DNA of 44,074 bases from Cyclobacteriaceae bacterium. Lineage in GTDB: Bacteria > Bacteroidota > Bacteroidia > Cytophagales > Cyclobacteriaceae. Within the stretch, counting starts at the first letter, position 1; each line of letters starts with the position of its first letter. The stretch lies in contig JAMOMJ010000017.1 in the NCBI GenBank assembly GCA_027067135.1, forward strand, positions 1-44,074, in the 5' to 3' direction. Below, one piece after another: positions 18,150 to 26,392 of this stretch. Under the pieces are notes generated by a model, which had not been told where the DNA came from, made no database searches, and saw only the letters and a list, made by a program, of their open reading frames with translations. Position numbers and translations under genes: made by a program.

Positions 18150-19265
18150 ATGCGAATTGGGTTTGAAGCGAAACGCTTATTTTTAAACGATAGAGGATTG
18201 GGCAATTATGCCCGCAACCTCTTGTATGGGCTAGTTAAGCATGCCCCCGAGTACGATTACCATTTATTTACCCCCAACCATTCTGATAAGTACATAAACC
18301 CTGAATTCATAAATAAAGATACTCTTTCTATTCATACCCCAACGAGCCTACTCGGAGCCATATCTAAAAGTGCCTGGCGAAGTTTAAGGATGGGAAAAGA
18401 CATTAAAAGAAACAAGATTGATGTTTTTCATGGACTAGCACAAGAACTACCTAAAGACATTAAAAAATCTGGAGCTAAGTCTATTGTAACTATCCACGAT
18501 TTAATATTTTTAAAACATCCTGAGTTTTACACCCCTATTGATCGCAAAATTTATTTTAGCAAAGCTAAATTTGCTGTACATAATGCCGATCATATTATTG
18601 CCATTTCGGAGCAAACTAAAAGCGACATCATCAATACGTTTGGTGTTCCTGAAAATAAAATTAGTGTTATTTACCAAAGCTGTAATGAGGTTTTTTATGA
18701 GAAGAGAACACAGACAGAGCTTGAACAAGTTAAAACAAAATGGAATCTACCTAAAGATTATATTTTATACGTAGGCGCCCTAAATGAGAACAAAAATGTA
18801 AAGGTCATATTAGAGGCTCTCAACCTTTTAAAAGGGAAATTTGATTTATCATTGGTAATTGTAGGAAAAGGAGGTGCCTATAAAAAGGTTCTTATTGAAT
18901 ATGCTACTAAACACAATTTATTATCTCAAGTGAGGTTTGCCAGTGAGGTGGCAAATCCAACTCCATTGGAGTTATCCTCATTTTACCAAATGGCTTCTGT
19001 ATTCATATTTCCAAGTTTTTACGAAGGGTTTGGCATACCCATATTAGAAGCAAGGTTTAGTGGCACACCAGTAATTGCCTCTAACTCTAGTTGTTTAGAA
19101 GAAGCTGGCGGAGAGCACAGTTTGTATTTTAATCCGAAAAGTGCTGAAGAGTTAACTGAGTTGATTAATCAATCCCATTCTGAGAAAAGTAAAAAGGAAA
19201 ACAACATTCATTTATTTAAAATTAAAAATGGCATTAAAAAGTTCATCAGAGTATATGAGCAATAA
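18150..19265 (+). CDS. Glycosyltransferase family 4 (group 1)
   Basis: MRIGFEAKRLFLNDRGLGNYARNLLYGL...FPSFYEGFGIPILEARFSGTPVIASNSSCLEEAGG. Start moved to 18150 (ORF track 18087). Confidence 0.88.
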   Translation: MRIGFEAKRLFLNDRGLGNYARNLLYGLVKHAPEYDYHLFTPNHSDKYINPEFINKDTLSIHTPTSLLGAISKSAWRSLRMGKDIKRNKIDVFHGLAQELPKDIKKSGAKSIVTIHDLIFLKHPEFYTPIDRKIYFSKAKFAVHNADHIIAISEQTKSDIINTFGVPENKISVIYQSCNEVFYEKRTQTELEQVKTKWNLPKDYILYVGALNENKNVKVILEALNLLKGKFDLSLVIVGKGGAYKKVLIEYATKHNLLSQVRFASEVANPTPLELSSFYQMASVFIFPSFYEGFGIPILEARFSGTPVIASNSSCLEEAGGEHSLYFNPKSAEELTELINQSHSEKSKKENNIHLFKIKNGIKKFIRVYEQ

Positions 19266-19275
19266 AAGTGTAGGA

Positions 19276-19311
19276 TACCTACTTTTTCCCCTTTGCTAAA
19301 TAGGGTAGGTA
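19276..19311. terminator. Possible terminator between convergent GT4 and atpG
   Basis: TACCTAC...GTAGGTA inverted repeat with an internal T/C-run. Confidence 0.4.
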
Positions 19312-19316
19312 AAAGG

Positions 19317-20189
19317 CTACCCAAGAGCCTCCGCCCCCGCAACAATTTCTAATATTTCGTTGGTAATAGCCGCCTGACGAGTTTGGTTATACTTAAGTTT
19401 AAGTTCCTTCAATAAATCACCTGCGTTATCAGTTGCCTTATCCATGGCTGTCATTCGCGCTCCATGCTCTGAAGCATTCGACTCTAATAAAGCTTTATAG
19501 AGCTTTATTCTTAACGAAGTTGGAATCAAGTGCTCTACTAATGTATCTTGATTAGGTTGGTAAATGTAGTCGTTATTAACAGAGGAGCCTTCTTCTTCAT
19601 TAGAAACAATAGGAAGAAACTGATCTGTACACATAATTTGTGTAGCTACATTTTTAAACTCATTATAAACAATTTCAACCGCATCAAACTTCTTATTCTC
19701 AAACCCTTTCATCGCAAATTCAGCAGCTTTCATTGCTTCACCAAAACTTAGTTTGCCAAATAACTCTCCAAATTTCTTCTCAACAATAAAGTCTCTTTTA
19801 GAAAAATAATCAAGAGCCTTTTTGCCAATTGGCAAAATGGTAACACCACCTTCTTTAAATTGATTGGCATACTTATCTGCTATAAGTGCATTCGTAGCCT
19901 TAAACACGTTCGAATTAAATGGGCCACACAAGCCTCTATCGGAAGTAATAGCAATTATTAAGACAGAATTAACTTCTCTTTCCTCACTAAAAACATTCTC
20001 TTCAGTATCTAAGCTTGCAGAAACCCCAACCAAAATACTATCTAGCTTTTGAGCATAAGGCCGCATTTGAATAATGCTATCCTGCGCTCTACGCAGTTTG
20101 GCAGCAGCCACCATTTTCATGGCTTTTGTAATCTGCTGTGTAGATTGTACAGAAGAAATTCTCGTTTTTACTTCTTTAAGATTTGCCAT
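19317..20189 (-). CDS. atpG: F1Fo ATP synthase gamma subunit
   Basis: MANLKEVKTRISSVQSTQQITKAMKMVAAAKLRRAQ...ITSDRGLCGPFN. Confidence 0.98.
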   Translation of the reverse strand: MANLKEVKTRISSVQSTQQITKAMKMVAAAKLRRAQDSIIQMRPYAQKLDSILVGVSASLDTEENVFSEEREVNSVLIIAITSDRGLCGPFNSNVFKATNALIADKYANQFKEGGVTILPIGKKALDYFSKRDFIVEKKFGELFGKLSFGEAMKAAEFAMKGFENKKFDAVEIVYNEFKNVATQIMCTDQFLPIVSNEEEGSSVNNDYIYQPNQDTLVEHLIPTSLRIKLYKALLESNASEHGARMTAMDKATDNAGDLLKELKLKYNQTRQAAITNEILEIVAGAEALG

Positions 20190-20227
20190 CGTTTAAACGT
20201 ATTTATTAACGTCATAAAATACAATTA

Positions 20228-20314
20228 CGTCATTGCGAAGCACGAAGCAATCCGACCTAAATTGATACAGATAGCTTCCCCGATAGCTATCGGGGTTCCT
20301 CCTTCGCTATGATG
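20228..20314. repeat. REP-like composite palindrome between atpA and atpG
   Basis: CGTCATTGCGAAGCACGAAGCAATCC...GCTTC-CCCCGATAGCTATCGGGG-TTCCTCCTTCGCTATGATG. Right half is an imperfect inverted copy of the left with a perfect 18-bp palindrome (20278-20295) inside. Confidence 0.8.
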
Positions 20315-20320
20315 TTTTAA

Positions 20321-21901
20321 TTATTTAGCGTAGTTTTTAGCTACTTCTTTAGCCACAGTTCTAAGCACATCCGTTAGGCTATCATCAAATTTACCAGCTC
20401 CTAATGAGTCAATAACATCTTTATGCTTATTGTTCATTTCAGCGATAAACTCAGTTTCAAAAGCTCTCATTTTTTCTACTGCAACCGTATCTGTAAGCCC
20501 TTTAGTAGAAGCAAAAATAATTGCTACCTGATCTCCAACCTTAGCAGGGGTATATTGAGGCTGCTTCAAAATCTCCTGATTTTTCATACCACGATCAATC
20601 GTTAACCGTGTTGCTGCATCCAAATCAGATCCAAATTTGGCAAAAGCTTCTAATTCTCTAAATTGAGCTTGGTCTAGCTTAAGTGTACCAGATACTTTCT
20701 TCATTGATTTAACCTGCGCATTACCACCCACACGTGATACCGAAATACCCACGTTAATTGCAGGACGAATACCTGAGTTAAATAAGTTTGTTTCTAAGAA
20801 AATCTGACCATCAGTAATTGAAATTACATTGGTAGGGATATACGCAGAAACATCACCTGCTTGTGTTTCAATAATTGGTAGTGCAGTTAAAGAACCACCC
20901 CCTTTTACCATACCTTCTAATGAAGGAGGTAAATCATTCATTTCTTTTGCAATATCCGTATTGTCATTTACCTTGGCCGCACGCTCTAATAAACGCGAGT
21001 GAAGGTAAAACACATCACCGGGATATGCTTCTCGTCCAGGAGGTCTTCTCAATAAAAGAGAAACTTCACGATAGGCAACGGCTTGTTTCGATAAATCATC
21101 ATAAATTACCAAAGCAGGACGACCTGTATCTCTGAAATACTCCCCAATAGCTGCACCCGTAAACGGAGCATAAAACTGCATTGGAGCAGGATCAGAAGCC
21201 GAAGCTGAAACAATAACCGTGTAGTCCATTGCACCTGCTTTAGTTAAAGCAGCCACCGTATTTGCAACTGTTGATGCTTTTTGTCCAATAGCCACATAAA
21301 TACAATAAACAGGTTCTCCTTTATCGTAAAATTCTTTTTGATTGATAATAGTATCGATAACAACCGCTGTTTTACCAGTCTGCCTGTCACCAATAATTAA
21401 TTCTCTTTGACCACGGCCAATAGGAATCATAGAATCAATTGCTTTAATACCAGTTTGAAGGGGCTCTGTTACTGGCTGACGAAAAATAACACCTGGTGCT
21501 TTACGCTCCATGGGCATTTCAAATAAATCGCCTTCAATAGCTCCCTTACCATCGATAGGCTCAGCAAGTGTGTTTAAAACACGGCCAATTAAACCATCTC
21601 CTGCTTGAATAGAAGCAATTTTATTAGTTCTTTTAACTGTATCTCCTTCTCTAATACCTTTAGATTGTCCTAAAAGAACGGCTCCTACATTGTCTTCTTC
21701 AAGGTTAAGCACCAATGCTTGTACACCATTTTCAAATTCAAGAAGTTCACCTGCTTCTGCTTTAGTAAGGCCGTAAATACGTGCAACACCGTCACCGATT
21801 TGCAATACCGTACCTACCTCTTCTAGTTCAGCCTCAGATTTCACACCTGAAAGTTGTTCTCTCAATATGGCCGAAACTTCATCTGGTCTAATATCGTTCA
21901 T
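20321..21901 (-). CDS. atpA: F1Fo ATP synthase alpha subunit
   Basis: [18 protein letters not shown] Walker A and [22 protein letters not shown] signature. Confidence 0.99.
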   Translation of the reverse strand: MNDIRPDEVSAILREQLSGVKSEAELEEVGTVLQIGDGVARIYGLTKAEAGELLEFENGVQALVLNLEEDNVGAVLLGQSKGIREGDTVKRTNKIASIQAGDGLIGRVLNTLAEPIDGKGAIEGDLFEMPMERKAPGVIFRQPVTEPLQTGIKAIDSMIPIGRGQRELIIGDRQTGKTAVVIDTIINQKEFYDKGEPVYCIYVAIGQKASTVANTVAALTKAGAMDYTVIVSASASDPAPMQFYAPFTGAAIGEYFRDTGRPALVIYDDLSKQAVAYREVSLLLRRPPGREAYPGDVFYLHSRLLERAAKVNDNTDIAKEMNDLPPSLEGMVKGGGSLTALPIIETQAGDVSAYIPTNVISITDGQIFLETNLFNSGIRPAINVGISVSRVGGNAQVKSMKKVSGTLKLDQAQFRELEAFAKFGSDLDAATRLTIDRGMKNQEILKQPQYTPAKVGDQVAIIFASTKGLTDTVAVEKMRAFETEFIAEMNNKHKDVIDSLGAGKFDDSLTDVLRTVAKEVAKNYAK

Positions 21902-21939
21902 TTCTGAAATATTTATTTCTATTCTTTAATTCAATTCTA

Positions 21940-22476
21940 TTAAGCAACTAGTGCTCTTTGTATGTTAGCTAATTTGGTTTTAACCGACTCATCAATTTGT
22001 TTGTCGCCTATTTTAAGTACAAACCCACCAATTAATGTTTCGTCAAGCACTTCAGCTAATTCAACTTTCATTCCAGTAATATCAGCAACAATTTTAGTTA
22101 TTTCTTCACGTTGCTCTTTACCAAGCTTATAAGGAGTAATAACAGTTGCTACAGCAATTCCTTTTAGCACATTGTATTGGTTAACAAATTCAACGGCAAT
22201 CTCATCCAGTATGCTTTCTCTATTTTTTGATACAATAAGTTCGAAGGCCTTATAGGTTAATGGCTGAATTCTATTTTCAAATAATGCCTTTAAAATAGCT
22301 TTCTTCTTATCAGTAGGGACAATTGGGTTTTTAAGTACTACTTCTAACTCACGATTGTCATTAATAACTTGTGTGAATAAAAGCATATCTTCTTTTACCT
22401 TCTCTAATGATTTTTGAGCCTGAGCAAGCTCAATCACTGATTTTGCGTATCGTACTGATGCTCTGTGAGAACTCAT
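21940..22476 (-). CDS. atpH: F1Fo ATP synthase delta subunit
   Basis: RYAKSVIELAQ...LIGGFVLKIGDKQIDESVKTKLANIQRALV. Confidence 0.95.
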   Translation of the reverse strand: MSSHRASVRYAKSVIELAQAQKSLEKVKEDMLLFTQVINDNRELEVVLKNPIVPTDKKKAILKALFENRIQPLTYKAFELIVSKNRESILDEIAVEFVNQYNVLKGIAVATVITPYKLGKEQREEITKIVADITGMKVELAEVLDETLIGGFVLKIGDKQIDESVKTKLANIQRALVA

Positions 22477-22478
22477 TA

Positions 22479-22973
22479 TTAATTAAAGCTTTTATCGTTT
22501 AAGAACTCATCTACCAACGCTTTTTGCGCCTTATCGTTCTCTAAATTTTTACGAATAATTTTTTCAGCAATTTCAACCGAAAGGTTAGCTACCTGACTTC
22601 TAACTTCTGCTAAAGCAGATTGTTTTTCAGCTTCTATACCAGCTTTTGCATCTTCCATCATTCTTTTAGTAATGACTTCTGCATCGGTTTTAGCTTCTTC
22701 TTTAATCATGCTAGCTGCTTTGCTGGCATCACGAAGTAATTGCTCACGCTCTTCTCTGGCTTTTACTAATAATTTTTCATTATCAGCTTTTAGCTCACCC
22801 ATCTCTTCGCGAGCTAACTCAGCCGCTTTTAAAGCTTCATCAATGGATTCTTCTCGGATTTTTAATGTTTGAAGAATTGGTTTCCAGGCAAATTTTGAAA
22901 GGAGAAATACCAACATTAAAAATGCGATACTAGTCCAAACAACTAAGCCTAAATCAGGAGTTAACAGATTCAT
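22479..22973 (-). CDS. atpF: F1Fo ATP synthase subunit b
   Basis: MNLLTPDLGLVVWTSIAFLMLVFLLSKFAWKPILQTLKIREESI. Confidence 0.96.
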   Translation of the reverse strand: MNLLTPDLGLVVWTSIAFLMLVFLLSKFAWKPILQTLKIREESIDEALKAAELAREEMGELKADNEKLLVKAREEREQLLRDASKAASMIKEEAKTDAEVITKRMMEDAKAGIEAEKQSALAEVRSQVANLSVEIAEKIIRKNLENDKAQKALVDEFLNDKSFN

Positions 22974-23000
22974 TATATATAAATTAAATTCTTTTTAATA

Positions 23001-23039
23001 CTTAAAAAAAGAGATGGCTGCCCTAGCGACAGCCATTTC
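23001..23039 (-). terminator. Terminator-like hairpin immediately downstream of atpE
   Basis: Minus strand: GAAATGGCTG-TCGCTAGGG-CAGCCATCTC-TTTTTTT; about 10-bp stem with one mismatch plus a T7 run. Confidence 0.8.
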
Positions 23040-23045
23040 AAATTT

Positions 23046-23258
<213 letters not shown>

Positions 23259-23271
23259 TTAAAAAAACAAT

Positions 23272-24336
23272 TTAGTGGTGGTCGTCTTCTGCAACGGCCA
23301 TACCTATAAACAATGATGTTAGCAACGTAAAAACATACGCTTGAATTGCCGCCACCATTAATTCCAATACCATAATAAATAATATGAAAGGAGCAACAAC
23401 ACCACCCACAACATACGATTTAAACATAAACACCATGGATGCTAAACTAAGTACCACAATATGGCCTCCAGAAATATTAGCAAACAAACGTATCATTAAT
23501 GCGAATGCCTTCGAAACTGTACCCAACAATTCAATTGGTGCAAGAATAAACCGCACTGGAATTGGCACACCAGGCATCCAAAATATATGCTTCCAATACC
23601 CCTTATTTGCACTAAACTGTACAATTAAAAAGGTTAATATTGAAAGCGTAAATGTAAATGCAATATTACCCGAAAGGTTTGAACCTCCAGGAAAGAAAGG
23701 CACTAAGCCAATCATATTATTAATCCATATAAAGAAAAATAATGTTAGTAAGTAAGGTAAATACTTAGCATATTTTTTTTCACCCACATTGGGTTTTACA
23801 ATTTCATCTCTCACATAAATAATAATAGGCTCGAAAAATGATTGCATCCCTTTAGGCGCTGCAGTGCCTCTCTTTTTATAGCTGTTAGCAATGGAAATGA
23901 AAATCCATGCTATGAAAGCAAAAGATAAGAGCAGAGAAAATACATTCCGCGTGATGGAAAAATCCAAAGGTCTTGCTGAATGCCCATCTTCACTATGCTC
24001 TCCTGCATAATAAATTTTTTCATGCTGCAATACATATGACCCTTTACTCGTAGTAATTGTATTATCCTCATTATGGTAAAACCCACCAGACATAAATACG
24101 TCTAGCCCGTGCTCTGTCCATAAAATTACAGGAAGCGGCATAGCTAACTTGCCTCCAATATGAAATTCATGCGTATCTTGAATATGATGCATAATCATTT
24201 CAGAGGGGCTGAATTTTTCATCAGCACTTTCTTCTGAACTGCTAGCGCTAGCTATAAGTACGGGAGCAGCTATAAAAAATAGTATTACTGCTAAATTTTT
24301 AAAGGTTTTTCTCCCTTTTGCGAACAATGATGTCAT
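23272..24336 (-). CDS. atpB: F1Fo ATP synthase subunit a (long exported N-terminus)
   Basis: Signal-like N-terminus, then FFIWINNMIGLVPFFPGG...FALMIRLFANISGGHIVVLSL. Confidence 0.96.
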   Translation of the reverse strand: MTSLFAKGRKTFKNLAVILFFIAAPVLIASASSSEESADEKFSPSEMIMHHIQDTHEFHIGGKLAMPLPVILWTEHGLDVFMSGGFYHNEDNTITTSKGSYVLQHEKIYYAGEHSEDGHSARPLDFSITRNVFSLLLSFAFIAWIFISIANSYKKRGTAAPKGMQSFFEPIIIYVRDEIVKPNVGEKKYAKYLPYLLTLFFFIWINNMIGLVPFFPGGSNLSGNIAFTFTLSILTFLIVQFSANKGYWKHIFWMPGVPIPVRFILAPIELLGTVSKAFALMIRLFANISGGHIVVLSLASMVFMFKSYVVGGVVAPFILFIMVLELMVAAIQAYVFTLLTSLFIGMAVAEDDHH

Positions 24337-24423
24337 ATAACTTCCTAAATATCAGGGTCAATTCTAATTGCGACTGCAAAAGTATAAAGTTAAGTTTCTA
24401 AATGAAACGATTTATTATAAAAT

Positions 24424-24798
24424 CTATGAACGAATGCGTTTATAAACATCAAAAATTACCATGGCTTCATAAAGTGGGTATAAAGCAAAGCTTGTAAAAA
24501 CGATATTCTTCTTTTGCTCAGGGAAAAATTTGGTAAGTACTACTACTGAAATGGCTGCCAACAAAAATTTAAACATAATAGAAGCCATATAATACCATAC
24601 AGCTATTTCACTCTCCTTTTCCATCGCCTTCATATTAACCAAAAAGGCCATCATAGAAATTAAAAAGTAAAAAGTAACAAGTTGGTAAAACATTGTAGGC
24701 AAGGAAGCAACCTGATAATGCATTAAAGCATAACCTGCACCTGCAATTGCCAAACTTAAAGCTACAAGTTTTAATAAAAATACATAAATTTTACTCAT
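24424..24798 (-). CDS. Four-TM membrane protein in the AtpI-like position
   Basis: Hydrophobic 124-aa protein between atpZ-like and atpB; overlaps atpZ by 8 nt. Confidence 0.65.
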   Translation of the reverse strand: MSKIYVFLLKLVALSLAIAGAGYALMHYQVASLPTMFYQLVTFYFLISMMAFLVNMKAMEKESEIAVWYYMASIMFKFLLAAISVVVLTKFFPEQKKNIVFTSFALYPLYEAMVIFDVYKRIRS

Positions 24799-25030
24799 GT
24801 GTGATATCTCTGATTACCTTAATTAAGGTGGCTATTAAAAAAAACACCATAAAGCCCAAAGTAAACCAAGGTCTTTCAGTTTGGTAATTATTATCTAACC
24901 ATTTGCCAACCCAAAAGCCCAATAATATGGCTCCTAGAAACTGAAAAGCTAATCCTGAATACTTAAGGTATTTATTAAGCGGTTTTGGCTGCTTTTTTAA
25001 AGAGTTCTTTCGACTGTCCGTTTTCACCAA
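24791..25030 (-). CDS. AtpZ/AtpI family protein
   Basis: KYLKYSGLAFQFLGAILLGFWVGKWLDNNYQTERPWFTLGFMVFFLIATLIKVIRDI. Confidence 0.88.
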   Translation of the reverse strand: MVKTDSRKNSLKKQPKPLNKYLKYSGLAFQFLGAILLGFWVGKWLDNNYQTERPWFTLGFMVFFLIATLIKVIRDITHE

Positions 25031-25403
25031 TTTTTATTTCTTTAATTGAAACACCCATTTTACAACCTCCATTAAAAGTTGCACCAGACTCTACAATTAA
25101 TTTATTGGTGACGATATCTCCGTGAATAACTGCTGAAGACTTTAATAATAATAGGTCAGAAACTTCCACAATTCCTTTAACCTCTCCGGCAACTTCAGCA
25201 TTTTGCGCTAAAATATTGCCTTCTACTTTACACGATTGCCCTAATGCGACCTTCGATTTTGTAACAATACTGCCAACTACTCGTCCTTCAACTCTAATAT
25301 TACCGTAGGCCTCAATGTTCCCTTCCAGGGTGGTTCCTTTGCCAATAATATTACTAGAATTGCTTAGCTCTTCAGCTACTTTTTTTTCATCCTTGTTAAA
25401 CAT
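24975..25403 (-). CDS. Bactofilin (polymer-forming cytoskeletal protein)
   Basis: IIGKGTTLEGNIEAYGNIRVEGRVVGSIVTKSKVALGQSCKVEGNILAQNAEVAGEVKG beta-helix repeats. Confidence 0.93.
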   Translation of the reverse strand: MFNKDEKKVAEELSNSSNIIGKGTTLEGNIEAYGNIRVEGRVVGSIVTKSKVALGQSCKVEGNILAQNAEVAGEVKGIVEVSDLLLLKSSAVIHGDIVTNKLIVESGATFNGGCKMGVSIKEIKIGENGQSKELFKKAAKTA

Positions 25404-25426
25404 GTTATTATTTATATTACGAGTAT

Positions 25427-26311
25427 TTAAAACAAAATAAAATCCTCTGGATTTACGGCATTACCTTTATACCAGAGTTCAAAGTGAAGATGTGGACCAT
25501 CTGTTAAATCTCCCGTATTGCCAATTATGGCAATTACATCTCCTCCAGTTACAAAACTACCTGTTTTTTTTAATAACTCAGCATTATGCTTATAAACCGA
25601 TATAAGGTTAGAGCTATGCTGTACGGCAATTACATAACCTGAATCTTGTGTCCAAGATGAAATTATAACCGTGCCACTGGCCACGCTCATGATGGGTTCA
25701 TTCTTTTTTGATACAATATCTACTCCAAAATGATCTTCATGAATATCAAATTTTTGAGAAATTAAACCTGAAATTGGAGGATATAAAAACATTTCTTGTA
25801 ATTCACTTACCGATCTGGAAGTTAAATTAATCGTGGAATCTACAAATTCAAACTCTTTCCTTAGCTGTGAATCAATAGGTGAAGTGGATAAATCAATGTA
25901 TTTTCGATCCTGTAGCGATGAGCGCTGGCGAAAACTATCAATTCTTGCTGAATCAATATTTCCTGTTAAAAACCCTTTGAACAAAGAGATAAACTGATCT
26001 TTATGCTGTACCTCAAGCTCAAGCGAATCAAGTTTTAATGAAAGGGTATATAATTTTTTGTTTGCCTCAATTTGAGCATGTCTTGGATCAAACCACTTTT
26101 CTAATAATGTGCGGCTTAAAAATAAACTTACAACCAACAGAGTTAGAAAAAGTAACGATGAAAAAAGCAAAAACTTTGCATAAGTAAATCCTAAAAACCT
26201 TTTTTCGGCAAAATTCTCTTCATTTCGAATTATTAAGAGGTATCGTTCTGTTAACCAGTTGGAAAAAGTTTTTTTAGGTTTCAAGGGCTTAGTACTACTA
26301 TTTTGGGGCAA
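25427..26311 (-). CDS. Membrane-anchored M23 family metallopeptidase
   Basis: HFGVDIVSKKNEPIMSVASGTVI...AVQHSSNLISVYKHNAELL...GNTGDLTDGPHLHFELW. Confidence 0.92.
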   Translation of the reverse strand: MPQNSSTKPLKPKKTFSNWLTERYLLIIRNEENFAEKRFLGFTYAKFLLFSSLLFLTLLVVSLFLSRTLLEKWFDPRHAQIEANKKLYTLSLKLDSLELEVQHKDQFISLFKGFLTGNIDSARIDSFRQRSSLQDRKYIDLSTSPIDSQLRKEFEFVDSTINLTSRSVSELQEMFLYPPISGLISQKFDIHEDHFGVDIVSKKNEPIMSVASGTVIISSWTQDSGYVIAVQHSSNLISVYKHNAELLKKTGSFVTGGDVIAIIGNTGDLTDGPHLHFELWYKGNAVNPEDFILF

Positions 26312-26392
26312 AAATAGAGATAAAAAAGTATTATTGTATTAATTGAAAAAAAATAACGTTTTGGTTAAAAGGGAAACCACAAGTAATATCAA

